Shown here piece by piece: positions 46,846-60,170 of a stretch of 62,723 nt of DNA; position 1 is the first letter of the stretch; each line of letters starts with the position of its first letter. The DNA comes from Caldilineaceae bacterium (lineage in GTDB: Bacteria; Chloroflexota; Anaerolineae; Caldilineales; Caldilineaceae), in assembly GCA_022824685.1 (NCBI GenBank), contig JAJDZJ010000202.1, forward strand, positions 1-62,723, in the 5' to 3' direction. A program made the position numbers and the translations under genes. The notes under the pieces were generated by a model that searched no databases, was not told the origin of the DNA, and was given only the letters and a program-made list of their open reading frames with translations.

Positions 46846-47898
46846 TCACGGTTCAGGTAATTTTTCGGCGATCCGCAGCTTTGCCGACCGGCTGCGGGGG
46901 TTTCTTTCGATTTCAGCGGCTGCCGGCATGATTGGTTTTTTGTTGTAGATGGCCAGAACGGGAACCTGTTCCTGTCCGCCGGCCGGCAGGGTCGGATCGG
47001 GCCGGAACTTTCGGGCGTTGTCACGCATCCACTCTTTGACCAGACGGTCCTCCAAGCTGTGAAAGGAGATGATGGCAACCCGTCCGCCGGCCCGCAGAAG
47101 GTCGGTAATCTGGTGTAATGCTCGCGCCAGTTGTCCCAACTCGTCATTGACTGCGATGCGCAGCGCCTGAAATGTACGGGTGGCGGGATGGATCTTTTGT
47201 TTGCCGCGGCGACGCGCCGCTCTGCTGACGATGTCAGCCAGTTCGGCGGTCGTCGAGACGGGCCGATTGGCCGCGATGGCGCGTGCGATCGGGCGGCTCT
47301 GTCGTTCCTCGCCATATTGGTAAAGGATATCGGCGATCTCCTCCCAGGAGCTGTTGTTTATCAGGTCGGCGGCACTGTAGCCGGAAGACGGGTCGAAGCG
47401 CATGTCCAGAGGGCCGTCGAACCGAAAGGCAAAGCCGCGCGCCGGCGAATCCAGTTGAAAGCTGCTGAGGCCCAGGTCAAGCAGAATGCCATCCACGCCG
47501 GTGAAGCTCTGTTGCCGGGCGATGCGACCGATCTGATCGAAGGGCGACTGGACCAAGCTCAGTCTGCCTGCGCGGATTTCGCCGGGAAAGCGGTTCCGAA
47601 CTCGTTGGATGGCCGCGGGGTCGGCGTCCAACCCCAGGATTCGCCCGCTGCGGCCTTCATTCTTGGGCACTCGGCGGCGGGTCGATTGCCCGCCGCCGAC
47701 ATTGTCTGCAATGATATTTCGCTGCGCCTCGCCCCGTTGGAGGCGCGTGTGATGCAGAAGAAGCTGGGTATGGCCGCCGCCGCCCACCGTCCCGTCGATG
47801 AAGAGGCCGCCTGGTTGGGCGTTCAGGCCGGCCAGCGCTTCGTCCGCCAGAACGGGTTGGTGCTTCAGGCCATCCGGCTCATACGGGGCGCCTTGCAT
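46846..47898 (-). CDS. rsmH: 16S rRNA (cytosine-1402-N4)-methyltransferase
   Basis: 350 residues. SAM-binding GLFIDGTVGGGGHTQLLL, then GRILGLDADPAAIQRVRNRF, GVDGILLDLGLSSFQLDSPARGFAFRFDGPLDMRFD and VAIISFHSLEDRLVKEW. Between the first two motifs lies an extra stretch of about 28 mostly Arg/Gly/Asn residues (TRLQRGEAQR...RRVPKNEGRSG) not seen in typical RsmH. Second gene of the dcw cluster, 79 bp after mraZ. Confidence 0.95.
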   Translation of the reverse strand: MQGAPYEPDGLKHQPVLADEALAGLNAQPGGLFIDGTVGGGGHTQLLLHHTRLQRGEAQRNIIADNVGGGQSTRRRVPKNEGRSGRILGLDADPAAIQRVRNRFPGEIRAGRLSLVQSPFDQIGRIARQQSFTGVDGILLDLGLSSFQLDSPARGFAFRFDGPLDMRFDPSSGYSAADLINNSSWEEIADILYQYGEERQSRPIARAIAANRPVSTTAELADIVSRAARRRGKQKIHPATRTFQALRIAVNDELGQLARALHQITDLLRAGGRVAIISFHSLEDRLVKEWMRDNARKFRPDPTLPAGGQEQVPVLAIYNKKPIMPAAAEIERNPRSRSAKLRIAEKLPEP

Positions 47899-47977
47899 AT
47901 CCGTCGCGTGCTGGCACGGCGGTGTGAGGTCTCAGGCGACCCCTGCGGCCGGGCCTTGGCGGTAGGTCCAGGATGGT

Positions 47978-48403
47978 TCAGACTCCCAGGGCGGCAAAAA
48001 GGTCTTCGCCGAGCTGCATCGGTGTGAGTAACTGCTCCTCCCACTGGGTCGGGTCCCAGAGTTCGATATAGGTATTCATTCCGGCGATGATCACTTCGTT
48101 TTCGATGCCTGCGAACTCCCGCAATCGCTGGCTGATGAGGATGCGTCCCTGCCGGTCTGGTTTCAGGTCTTCGGCGGCGCTGAACAGGGCCCGGCGCAGC
48201 TGCGCTGTCCGCTTGTCTATCAGGGGCAGCGCGCTGACTCGGGCGGCCACATTCTGCCACTCTTCGAGCGGCATTGCCATGAGACAGCCGCCGGTGGGGT
48301 TGCGCGTCACCACCAGTCCGGGCATGAGCTGGTGCCGGAATTTGGCGGGGATTGTGACCCGTCCTTTGCTATCCAGATTGTGGCTGAACGCGCCGAGAAA
48401 CAT
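47978..48403 (-). CDS. mraZ: Transcriptional regulator MraZ
   Basis: 141 residues from the ATG at 48403 (MFLGAFSHNLDSKGRVTIPAKFR), the standard start. It has two SpoVT/AbrB-like halves, each with a DxKGR or DRQGR motif (SKGRVTIPAKF and DRQGRILISQRLREFAGI). MraZ forms a ring that binds TGGG-type repeats in its own promoter and represses the dcw operon. Three such boxes are present at 48501-48524. Confidence 0.96.
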   Translation of the reverse strand: MFLGAFSHNLDSKGRVTIPAKFRHQLMPGLVVTRNPTGGCLMAMPLEEWQNVAARVSALPLIDKRTAQLRRALFSAAEDLKPDRQGRILISQRLREFAGIENEVIIAGMNTYIELWDPTQWEEQLLTPMQLGEDLFAALGV

Positions 48404-48500
48404 GATTTTCCGAATAGTCGTCCATTGCGCATCTCCGGAGCGGAGGCGCACCCAACTTCTCAGGTCAAACGGATGTATCAGGGAAGATTAGGGCGAGTGC

Positions 48501-48524
48501 CCCACTTTCCCCCATATTGTTCCA
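48501..48524 (-). promoter_or_regulatory. MraZ operator (three boxes)
   Basis: On the minus strand TGGA, TGGG and TGGG begin exactly 10 bp apart (box ends at plus positions 48524, 48514 and 48504). This is the known MraZ arrangement of TGGRN boxes separated by 5 bp, just downstream of the -10. Confidence 0.82.
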
Positions 48525-48531
48525 TAGCAAA

Positions 48532-48558
48532 ACGATAGCACAAAACTATTTCTGACAA
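48532..48558 (-). promoter_or_regulatory. Candidate mraZ promoter
   Basis: On the minus strand TTGTCA, a 15-bp spacer, TATCGT, preceded by TGC (extended -10). An alternative is TTCGCA, 17 bp, TAGTTT slightly upstream. Confidence 0.5.
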
Positions 48559-48591
48559 AAACGGATGCGAATCCTTCGAACGGGCGGCTCA

Positions 48592-48620
48592 GCAGTCCGT
48601 TTTCTGCCGGAGAGCAGGGC
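48592..48620 (-). repeat. Shortened relative of the GGACTGC element upstream of mraZ
   Basis: On the minus strand GCCCTGCTCTCC, 5 bp, AGAAAACGGACTGC. Compared with the rpoB element both blocks are kept, but about 7 bp are missing between them. It is 33 bp from the TTGTCA hexamer. Confidence 0.45.
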
Positions 48621-49021
48621 ACTGGCGGGTGGGAAATTCGCATTTTCGACACCCCTGGTTCTACTGTCGCGCGACGCGGCAAGGGTGTGTGTTTTGGCCC
48701 TCTTTTCGGCTGTCTGATCACTGGTACGGGGGGTGAAACCTCTGTGCCGCGCGCGCGATGCCGGGTGGTCATATCGGGGCGGAACCGGCAGTTCATCCGT
48801 CGGGCGCGGGGGGCGGTTTTTGGGGGGAATTTGCAAGGTATCATGTCCGTGGGGCGGAACGGGCTTTTGCAATCGTAGGCATTTCGTATGTAAATTGCCC
48901 AGCGCCCATATCGAGGCAGTTTCAAGGGCGTTCAAAGCGGGAGGGGGGACGGCAGGGGCCAGGGGGCGGGGCAAAGTCGGCGCAAGTTTGGGGCTGCCTC
49001 TTGGAATTCACGATGAGGCCT
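48621..49021. other. Central part of the mraZ-rpoB divergent intergenic region
   Basis: About 400 bp with no supported gene. Minus-strand ORFs of 140 residues lack ribosome binding sites and recognisable motifs. No repeat or terminator was recognised. Confidence 0.45.
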
Positions 49022-49062
49022 GCAGCCCGCTTCTCCAGCCTACCCCAAAACTGGACTGCACC
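49022..49062 (+). promoter_or_regulatory. 41-bp conserved element upstream of the rpoB promoter
   Basis: GCAGCCCGCTTCTCC, 16 bp, GGACTGCACC. The last base is followed by 16 nt and then the -35 TTGACA. The rpsL copy (58471-58511) has the same length, the same end blocks and the same 16-nt distance. The two ends form imperfect inverted half-sites (GGRCTGCA). Confidence 0.6.
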
Positions 49063-49078
49063 CGGGCGTCAAAACTTT

Positions 49079-49107
49079 TTGACAATGGTTCTTGTATACT
49101 TTATACT
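49079..49107 (+). promoter_or_regulatory. rpoB promoter
   Basis: TTGACA, a 17-bp spacer, TATACT: near-consensus sigma-70-type. The predicted start is near 49114. Confidence 0.82.
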
Positions 49108-49624
49108 TTGTCGTTCAGGGCAAGAATTGATAGACTTGGTTCCGTTTGTCGCTTGCAGCCCCGGCGTGATGGGGGACGGGGCCAGGGCGCATAGATGTGG
49201 CATGAACTCCGCCGAGGCCGTCGGCGGGCGAGTAGATTGCTGCGCATTTGGCGGCAGGGCACAATCCGCGGCTTATTTCTTGTGTTATTCAGCAGGTGGG
49301 AGAGAAGCGGTAGCGGCGAAACTGGTGTTGATTGGGGCAGATTCTGGAGCGACAATTCGTCATAGCGGATCTTGATCAGATTGAGCCCAATCCTGATTAT
49401 GGATTTTGTCTGCGGTCGTGTGCGCGAAGAGGCATGTAGCCGCCGTCCGTGTTTGCGCGCCGTGGGCAGACGGCGGCCGGCGAACGGTTTGGACGCGGGC
49501 AGAATCCGCCGCGAAAGGAGCTTCCAGCCCCATTTTCGCGATTTGAGTGCCTGTCTGGTTTGGCGGGAACTGAAGGTAGTGTAGAGAAAGCGGCGACAGT
49601 ATACAGCAAAGGAGCATGCGCTAT
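49108..49624 (+). other. Long 5' leader of rpoB
   Basis: About 510 nt without a supported gene. GCCGCCGTC (49439-49447) and GACGGCGGC (49469-49477) form a perfect 9-bp stem. No known riboswitch or ribosomal-protein leader was recognised. rplJ/rplL, which often precede rpoB, are absent. Confidence 0.45.
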
Positions 49625-53551
<3,927 letters not shown>

Positions 53552-53715
53552 GGCGACGCCAGCCGAGGCCGCCGCCGACCGCATTTCCTGCGAACCTGGC
53601 AACGGGCGGGTCGTGTACAGCGCCCGGTGGCCTGTGAAGTCACCGACCAACGCGATGCCGCCGCTGAATGCATTTGATGCGCAAGAGGCGGCGGGCCAAC
53701 CGCAAAGGAGCCAAA

Positions 53716-56700
53716 ATGGAAGTACGAGATTTTGACGCAATTCGCATCTCACTTGCCTCCCCGGATCAGATTGACGAATGGAGTTTTGGCGAAGTAACGA
53801 AACCGGAGACGATAAACTATCGTACACTGCGACCGGAACGGGACGGTCTGTTTTGCGAACGGATTTTTGGGCCGCAGAAGGATTGGGAGTGCTCCTGCGG
53901 CAAGTACAAACGCGTCCGCTATAAGGGTATCGTCTGCGACAAATGCGGTGTGGAAGTCGCGCCACAGCGCGTACGCCGCGAGCGGATGGGCCATATCCAA
54001 CTGGCATCGCCGGTCAGTCATATTTGGTATGTGAAGGGCGTTCCCAGCCATCTGGGGTTGCTCTTGAACATCAGCCCCCGCCATTTGGAGCGGGTCCTGT
54101 ATTTTGCGCAGTTCATCATTACGGGGGTGAACGAAGATGCGCGCGGCCGGGCCATCCAGCGCCTTGAAAAAGAGGTGCAGATGGGCATTGCCCGTTTAGA
54201 GAATGAGGCGCAGGAACAGATTGACGCCGTAGAGGCCAGTGCGCAGAGCCAGCTCGATGAGCTGGACGAGGAGGAGCAGTCGCAGATTGCCAGGCTGGAT
54301 GAGCGAATCAACCGGTCGTCGTCGGAAGCGATCAGCCAGGCCCAGCGGATTCAGGACTGGATTCCGGGCCGGGTCGGCAAGAAAGCCGGGGAAGATAAGC
54401 GTCTGGATTGGGTGGATGACGCGATCATCTCGGCGAATCAGACCGTGAATGCCGATCTTGAACGGCTTGTCAACGATCATGTGCAGGAGCGGCTGGATTC
54501 GCTTCAGTTTGAATCTGATGAGGAAAAGTCGGATATTCGCGCTCTGATTCAGTCCAAGCAGACATTTGTGCGCCAGGAGTTGGAGGCGTTGCTGGAGAAG
54601 CTGCGCGAGGATGTGGCCGAAAGGCGGGAGCGGCTGGAGAGTGCGGCGGAAGAGCAGTTGAACGAGCTGAAGAGCATGCAAGCGATGCAGCTTCTGACAG
54701 AGACCCGATATCGCGAGCTGGCCGATCGGTGGGGCAACATTTTCAAGGCCGGAATGGGGGCGGAGGCGATCCGCGACATTGTCGCCAAGGTAAATCTGGA
54801 TGCGCTGGCCAAGGAGTTGCGGGAGGAGATTTTTACCACCAGAAGCAAGCAGCGGCGCAAGAAGGCGGCCAAACGACTGCGGGTTGTGGAGAATTTCCGC
54901 AAGAGCGGCAACCGGCCCGAGTGGATGGTGCTGACGATATTGCCGGTGATCCCGCCGGAGTTGCGTCCGATGGTGCAGTTGGACGGCGGACGCTTCGCGA
55001 CCAGCGATCTGAATGATCTGTACCGGCGGGTAATCAACCGCAACAACCGTCTCAAGCGGCTGCTTGACCTTGGGGCGCCGGATGTAATTGTGCGCAACGA
55101 GAAGCGCATGTTGCAGGAGGCGGTCGACAGCCTAATCGATAACGGGCGGCGCGGCCGGGCGGTCAGCCGCAGCGGCAAGCGCAAGCTCAAGAGCCTGAGC
55201 GATATGCTCAAGGGCAAACAGGGCCGATTCCGCCGCAATCTGTTGGGGAAACGCGTCGACTATTCCGGCCGTTCAGTCATTGTCATTGGGCCCACGCTGA
55301 AACTGCACCAGTGCGGCCTGCCGAAGAAGATGGCATTGGAGCTCTTCAAGCCCTTCGTCATGCGGCGCCTGGTGGAGGACAACTACGCGCATAATATCAA
55401 GAGCGCCAAGCGGATGGTTGATCGCCAGCAGTCCGAGGTGTGGGATGAGTTGGAGGAGATTTGCAGGGAACGGCCGGTGCTGCTGAATCGGGCGCCGACG
55501 CTGCATCGTCTGGGCATTCAGGCTTTTGAAGTAACGCTGGTCGAGGGAAGCGCGATTCAGCTGCACCCGCTGGTCTGCGATGCATTCAATGCGGATTTTG
55601 ATGGTGATCAGATGGCTGTGCATGTGCCGCTGAGCCAATCTGCCGTAGATGAAGCGCGGCAGCTGATGCTCTCCAGCCAGAATCTGCTGAAGCCCAGCAG
55701 TGGTGAGCCGATCGTGGGGCCCTCCAAAGATATGGTGATGGGTGTTTACTATCTGACCACGGAGGAGAACGAGTCGACGCCCGACGCGGAACTGCCGTTA
55801 TTCAGCTCGATGGATGAAGCGGAATATATCTTCAGCCTGGGTCATATCAAGTTGCGGGATTCGATTCGGGCGCGTTTTACGACGCCTTTCGACGTGCAGC
55901 CGATCGAGTCGATGGAGGTAAGCGATCGGGTGATGGAGGCCCTGAAGGAGCACGACATCGCAACCGTGGGCCAGTTGATGGACATTTACGCTCAAGGCGA
56001 ACGCCACATGGTCCAGGAGATTCAGGCCTTTGGGCTGGCCGCCATGAATGAGGTGCGGGACGCTCTGCGGAAGCTGAATCTGTTGGGGGCCGATTGGCCG
56101 CTGGATCGAATCATTCGCACGACGATTGGGCGTATCATCTTCAACCGTGCCCTGCCGGAGGAGCTCTGGTTCGTCAACAAGCTTCTCGACAAGAAGGGTG
56201 TCAATGAAGTCATTGACCTCTGTTACAAGCACCTGGGCCGGGAGGTGACAGCTGATACTGTCGACAATATCAAGGATCTGGGTTTCGAATACGCCACCCG
56301 CTCGGGCATTACAATTGCGGTCAGCGATATACAGGTTCCGCAGGAAAAGGACAGTATTGTCGAGCGCACATCGGAGGAGGTAGCTGCGGCTGAACGTCAG
56401 TACCGGCGCGGTCTGATCACCGAGGAAGAGCTGTACGAAAAGACGGTTGAGCTGTGGACGCGGGCTGCAGACGAAGTAACTGCTGAGGTGCGTAAGCTGC
56501 TCAGCCCGCTGGAAGGGCTCGGCGCGATGGCCCACTCCGGTTCGACCAAGGGGGGCGTCAATACGGTGCGGCAGCTGGCTGGTATGCGCGGCCTGATTGC
56601 CGGTCCGAACGGGCGCATCATACCTCTGCCGATCCGCTCCAATTTCCGCGAAGGGTTGACCGCGCTGGAGTACTTCCTGAGCACGCACGGCGGGCGCAAA

Positions 56701-58329
56701 GGGCTGGCCGATACAGCGCTGCGCACCGCAGACGCAGGCTATCTGACCCGGCGCCTGGTGGATGTGGCCCAGGACGTAATTGTGACCGAGGACGATTGCG
56801 GCACCAATGCCGGCATCTGGATTGATGCCGATAGTTCAAGGGCGATGGGTGAGAGCTTTGCCGACCGTGTGGCGACGCGCACGCTGGCCGCCGCGATCAT
56901 TCCGCCGGATGCTGATGAACCGCTGCTGGAACGGGGTACGGTGATCGACGAGGCTGCCCTGGCAACGATAGAACGGCATGGCGTCGAAAGAGCGCTTGTC
57001 TATAGCCCGCTGACGTGCGAATCCCGCTTTGGCCTGTGCAAGAAATGCTATGGCACGGACCTGGCGCGGGGAGGGACGGTCGAGCAGGGCGAAGCGGTGG
57101 GAATTATCGCGGCGCAGTCGATTGGTGAGCCGGGCACGCAGCTCACATTGCGCACGTTCCACACCGGCGGTGTGGCCGGCAGTGATGACATCACGCAGGG
57201 TTTGCCCCGTGTCGAGGAGCTCTTCGAGGTGCGGAACCCCAAAGGCGAAGCTGTCATCAGTGAAATCGACGGCAAGGTAGATATCTGGTGGGAAGGCGAT
57301 CAGCGGATGCTGAAAGTCAGCCGCACAGAGCTCAGGCGGCGGGAAATCGCGATTCCCGAGGGCTATGAGTTGATGGTCGATTCCGATGACCGGGTGCAGG
57401 AAGATACGGTGATTGCGCGCAACGGGGACGAGGAAGATCAGGGACTCCGGGCAGGAATGGAGGGCCAGATTTTTGCCGAAAACGGTCAGGTGATCATCCG
57501 CCGAGAGGACAACCTGGTCTGGGAAACCGATATTCCCGCGAATGCCCGGTTGCGCGTGGCGAAAGGCGAGGAGGTGGCGGCAGGCGAGCAGTTGACCGAA
57601 GGCTCCAAGAATCCTCGCGAGATTTTGCGGATTCAGGGGCGGGAGGCGTGCCAGCTATACCTGTTGGAGCAGGTGCAGCAGGTATATTGCAGCCAGGGCG
57701 TCGCCATCCACGACAAGCATATCGAGGTGATCTTGCGCCAGTTGCTGCGGCGGGTGATGATCCGGGTGACGGGTGACACCGAATTCTTGCCGGGCGAACT
57801 GGTGGATCGTTTCCAGTTTGAGGATGAGAACAACAAGACAATCGCCCGCGACCGCCGCCCGGCGAAAGCCGAGCCGGTCGTGCTGGGGTTGACGAAGGCG
57901 GCCCTGAATACCGAGAGCTTCCTGGCTGCGGCCAGTTTCCAGGAGACCACGCGCGTGCTGACGGATGCCGCCGTGCAAGGACAACGGGACGAGTTGCGGG
58001 GCTTGAAGGAGAATGTCATCATCGGCAAGCTGATTCCGGTCGGCTCGGGTTTCCGCACGCGGCGGATGTGGGAAGAAGAGAAGCGGCAGGTCGCTGAACA
58101 GATGGCCGAACAGTCCGAAGTCGCTGACGGAGGATTGAGCGAACTCGAATTCGATCTGGACGATACTGAGCTGGACCTGGCCGATCTCTCCGGTTTGGCG
58201 GAAGTGGGAATCGGCCCGCTGGGGATGCTGTCGGGGTTTGGCGGCAACGGCGAGGAGGAAGAGCTCGACTTCGACTTGAGCAACTTGAAGGACGAGGAAA
58301 ACGAAGAGATAAACGTCGATCTGGGCTAA
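53716..58329 (+). CDS. rpoC: RNA polymerase beta' subunit with an N-terminal coiled-coil insertion
   Basis: 1537 residues from the ATG at 53716 ([16 protein letters not shown]), with AAAGGAG upstream. The first zinc site is C59, C61, C74 and C77. The catalytic loop NADFDGDQ starts at residue 625. The second zinc site uses [13 protein letters not shown]. Between FIITGV and the [16 protein letters not shown] region an insertion of about 185 residues (about 141-328) is strongly charged and heptad-like, a predicted long coiled coil. The C-terminus is an acidic Leu/Asp/Glu tail of about 80 residues. A strong terminator follows. Confidence 0.97.
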   Translation: MEVRDFDAIRISLASPDQIDEWSFGEVTKPETINYRTLRPERDGLFCERIFGPQKDWECSCGKYKRVRYKGIVCDKCGVEVAPQRVRRERMGHIQLASPVSHIWYVKGVPSHLGLLLNISPRHLERVLYFAQFIITGVNEDARGRAIQRLEKEVQMGIARLENEAQEQIDAVEASAQSQLDELDEEEQSQIARLDERINRSSSEAISQAQRIQDWIPGRVGKKAGEDKRLDWVDDAIISANQTVNADLERLVNDHVQERLDSLQFESDEEKSDIRALIQSKQTFVRQELEALLEKLREDVAERRERLESAAEEQLNELKSMQAMQLLTETRYRELADRWGNIFKAGMGAEAIRDIVAKVNLDALAKELREEIFTTRSKQRRKKAAKRLRVVENFRKSGNRPEWMVLTILPVIPPELRPMVQLDGGRFATSDLNDLYRRVINRNNRLKRLLDLGAPDVIVRNEKRMLQEAVDSLIDNGRRGRAVSRSGKRKLKSLSDMLKGKQGRFRRNLLGKRVDYSGRSVIVIGPTLKLHQCGLPKKMALELFKPFVMRRLVEDNYAHNIKSAKRMVDRQQSEVWDELEEICRERPVLLNRAPTLHRLGIQAFEVTLVEGSAIQLHPLVCDAFNADFDGDQMAVHVPLSQSAVDEARQLMLSSQNLLKPSSGEPIVGPSKDMVMGVYYLTTEENESTPDAELPLFSSMDEAEYIFSLGHIKLRDSIRARFTTPFDVQPIESMEVSDRVMEALKEHDIATVGQLMDIYAQGERHMVQEIQAFGLAAMNEVRDALRKLNLLGADWPLDRIIRTTIGRIIFNRALPEELWFVNKLLDKKGVNEVIDLCYKHLGREVTADTVDNIKDLGFEYATRSGITIAVSDIQVPQEKDSIVERTSEEVAAAERQYRRGLITEEELYEKTVELWTRAADEVTAEVRKLLSPLEGLGAMAHSGSTKGGVNTVRQLAGMRGLIAGPNGRIIPLPIRSNFREGLTALEYFLSTHGGRKGLADTALRTADAGYLTRRLVDVAQDVIVTEDDCGTNAGIWIDADSSRAMGESFADRVATRTLAAAIIPPDADEPLLERGTVIDEAALATIERHGVERALVYSPLTCESRFGLCKKCYGTDLARGGTVEQGEAVGIIAAQSIGEPGTQLTLRTFHTGGVAGSDDITQGLPRVEELFEVRNPKGEAVISEIDGKVDIWWEGDQRMLKVSRTELRRREIAIPEGYELMVDSDDRVQEDTVIARNGDEEDQGLRAGMEGQIFAENGQVIIRREDNLVWETDIPANARLRVAKGEEVAAGEQLTEGSKNPREILRIQGREACQLYLLEQVQQVYCSQGVAIHDKHIEVILRQLLRRVMIRVTGDTEFLPGELVDRFQFEDENNKTIARDRRPAKAEPVVLGLTKAALNTESFLAAASFQETTRVLTDAAVQGQRDELRGLKENVIIGKLIPVGSGFRTRRMWEEEKRQVAEQMAEQSEVADGGLSELEFDLDDTELDLADLSGLAEVGIGPLGMLSGFGGNGEEEELDFDLSNLKDEENEEINVDLG

Positions 58330-58361
58330 ATTTGGATTGGCATGCAGTTGGAAAGTAGAAG

Positions 58362-58398
58362 AAGGCGTGGAAGAGCCAGTTCTTCCGCGCCTTTTTTC
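58362..58398 (+). terminator. Intrinsic terminator of rpoBC
   Basis: AAGGCGTGGAAGA and TCTTCCGCGCCTT form a 13-nt stem with one mismatch and a 6-nt loop, followed by TTTTCT. It starts 33 bp after the rpoC stop. Confidence 0.88.
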
Positions 58399-58422
58399 TG
58401 GCGGATTGGGCGCGTCCTCGCG

Positions 58423-58461
58423 CTGCAGTGGTTGGAACGGCAGTGGTTCGCGGTCAGTGGT
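58423..58461 (+). repeat. Degenerate AGTGGTC heptamer repeat
   Basis: CTGCAGTGGTTGGAACGGCAGTGGTT followed by CGCGGTCAGTGGTT. It has the same CTGCAGTGG opening as the repeats at 9933 and 12118 but with other spacing. Confidence 0.5.
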
Positions 58462-58470
58462 TCGTGTGGG

Positions 58471-58511
58471 GCGGCCCGTTTCTCCTGAGAAGCTCCATTT
58501 TGGACCGCACC
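58471..58511 (+). promoter_or_regulatory. 41-bp conserved element upstream of the rpsL promoter
   Basis: GCGGCCCGTTTCTCC, 16 bp, GGACCGCACC; then 16 nt to the -35. About 28 of 41 bases equal the rpoB copy, concentrated in the two end blocks. Confidence 0.6.
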
Positions 58512-58527
58512 GGCATCGGTCCGCGAT

Positions 58528-58557
58528 TTGCTTTCAGGGGGCCGGCTATGATATAGT
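58528..58557 (+). promoter_or_regulatory. rpsL promoter
   Basis: TTGCTT, an 18-bp spacer, TATAGT. The leader is about 40 nt. Confidence 0.65.
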
Positions 58558-58605
58558 AGACTACTGTCTTTTCGTGGGCTACGGAGACCACCAGGGAGGA
58601 AGCAT

Positions 58606-59022
58606 TTGCCGACGATAAATCAACTGGTCCGAAAGGGTCGTAAGAGCAAGCCGAAGAAAGAGACCGCGCCAGCCTTGCGTTTCACGCAGAACACGTTGAC
58701 CGGCCGCACGAAGAAGGTCAAGCAGGGCAACCCCCAGAAGCGGGGCGTGTGTACGCAGGTGCGAACGACAACGCCGAAGAAGCCGAATTCCGCTCTGCGT
58801 AAGGTTGCGCGTGTGCGTCTTACGAATGGCGTAGAAGTGACGGCTTACATACCGGGCGAGGGCCATAACCTTCAGGAGCACAGTGTGGTTCTGGTACGCG
58901 GTGGTCGGGTAAGGGATTTACCCGGCGTGCGCTATCATATTGTGCGCGGCGCGCTGGACAGCACCGGTGTTGATGACCGCAAGCGAAGCCGCAGCAAATA
59001 CGGTACCAAGAAACCGCGTTAA
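58606..59022 (+). CDS. rpsL: 30S ribosomal protein S12
   Basis: 138 residues. It starts at a TTG ([11 protein letters not shown] follows) with GGGAGGAAGC upstream; there is no ATG at the conserved start. [19 protein letters not shown] and [21 protein letters not shown] carry the lysines linked to streptomycin response, both of wild-type form. S12 shapes the decoding centre. rpsG follows after 88 bp in the same unit. Confidence 0.97.
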   Translation: MPTINQLVRKGRKSKPKKETAPALRFTQNTLTGRTKKVKQGNPQKRGVCTQVRTTTPKKPNSALRKVARVRLTNGVEVTAYIPGEGHNLQEHSVVLVRGGRVRDLPGVRYHIVRGALDSTGVDDRKRSRSKYGTKKPR

Positions 59023-59110
59023 GGCGCCGACTCTGGAGAGGCGGGACATGGCGTGCTCGTCTTGCTGAAGAGGTGTGCGCAGGCGCGACCTATGAGGATG
59101 GAGTTGTAGA

Positions 59111-59587
59111 ATGCCGCGACGAAACCGGCCTGAGAAGAGAAAAGTTACGCCCGACCCCCGGCACAATAGTGTTGTGCTGGCGAAGTTCATCAATAATCTG
59201 ATGGAACGGGGCAAAAAGAGTCTGGCCGCCAGAATCGTATATACCGCGCTGGATACGATAGCGGAACGCACCAATCGGCCGCCGCTGGAAGTTTTCGAAG
59301 AAGCGCTGCGGAACGCCACGCCTCTGGTGGAGGTGAAGCCGCAGCGAGTTGGCGGCGCCACATATCAGGTGCCTATGGAGATTCGCCCTGACCGGCGGCA
59401 GGCGCTGGCGATGCGCTGGCTGATTCAGAATGCCCGGGGGCGGGGGGGCCGCAACATGGCCACCCGATTGGCGAATGAACTGCTCGACACGGCGCGCGGC
59501 GAAGGACAGACCGTTCGCCGGCGTGAAGAAACGCACCGGATGGCAGAAGCCAATCAGGCCTTCGCCCATTTTGCAAGGAGGCGTTAG
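59111..59587 (+). CDS. rpsG: 30S ribosomal protein S7
   Basis: 158 residues, normal length. [20 protein letters not shown] is the start. LARFINNLM-like [40 protein letters not shown] and [17 protein letters not shown] follow. S7 nucleates assembly of the 30S head. GGAG lies 9 nt before the ATG. The gap to fusA is 583 bp. Confidence 0.97.
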   Translation: MPRRNRPEKRKVTPDPRHNSVVLAKFINNLMERGKKSLAARIVYTALDTIAERTNRPPLEVFEEALRNATPLVEVKPQRVGGATYQVPMEIRPDRRQALAMRWLIQNARGRGGRNMATRLANELLDTARGEGQTVRRREETHRMAEANQAFAHFARRR

Positions 59588-59987
59588 GCGCAGGGACTTT
59601 GTGGCAGCGGCTCCTAATTGAAGGCCCTGTCATGGCAGTACAGACGAACGAGTTGGTTTTTCTGATGTGTCCGGCGCCCATACCGGGCACAGCTTTGAAG
59701 GGATCCGGCCCTTTCGGGGTTGGAATTTCTTCTGAACCGAACTAAACACGGCGCATTCGAGCCACAGGATGATGTTGCACCACGCTCAGCGGACTGCTGA
59801 GCGGAGTTCAACGCTGCCGGGTGAGCAGGTTGCCGGATGAACAGACTGCAGGCGGCACTGCTCGGGCGGCGCGCGGGATTCCGGTGCCTGTGAGACGGTT
59901 GCGTCGTCTGTATGTCAGGGGTCAGTGTGACATACAGGGGCGCGGGCGGTGGCGGCAACCTGGAGGCGGGATGCGGCTTCCGGCAGG
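59588..59987. other. Long rpsG-fusA intergenic region
   Basis: About 400 bp without a supported gene. No clear terminator was found after rpsG. fusA is usually close to rpsG, so the gap and the promoter at its end suggest separate regulation. Confidence 0.45.
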
Positions 59988-60002
59988 AAAGTGGACTGCG
60001 CT
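59988..60002 (+). promoter_or_regulatory. GGACTGC core upstream of the fusA promoter
   Basis: AAAGTGGACTGCGCT. The GGACTGCGCT part ends exactly 16 nt before the -35, the same distance as the rpoB and rpsL cores. The distal GCRGCCCG block of the 41-bp element is not clearly present. Confidence 0.5.
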
Positions 60003-60018
60003 TTGTGACTCACGCATG

Positions 60019-60048
60019 TTGAGTGGCGCGCGGCGCAGAGAGTATAGT
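60019..60048 (+). promoter_or_regulatory. fusA promoter
   Basis: TTGAGT, an 18-bp spacer, TATAGT, about 115 nt before the start codon. Confidence 0.6.
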
Positions 60049-60170
60049 GAACGCGACGTTGCCGTAATGCAGGCTGGATCCCTTCATGTGATTGGGGCGC
60101 GACATTCAGATGCGCTCGCGGTCGATAGGGGAAACGGCGCTGGCAACCAGGACAAGATCAGGTGAATTAG

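Noticed and set aside
48488..48974. Minus-strand frames of about 140 codons upstream of mraZ
   Set aside because: No ribosome binding site and Pro/Arg-rich random-looking composition; they overlap the mraZ promoter.
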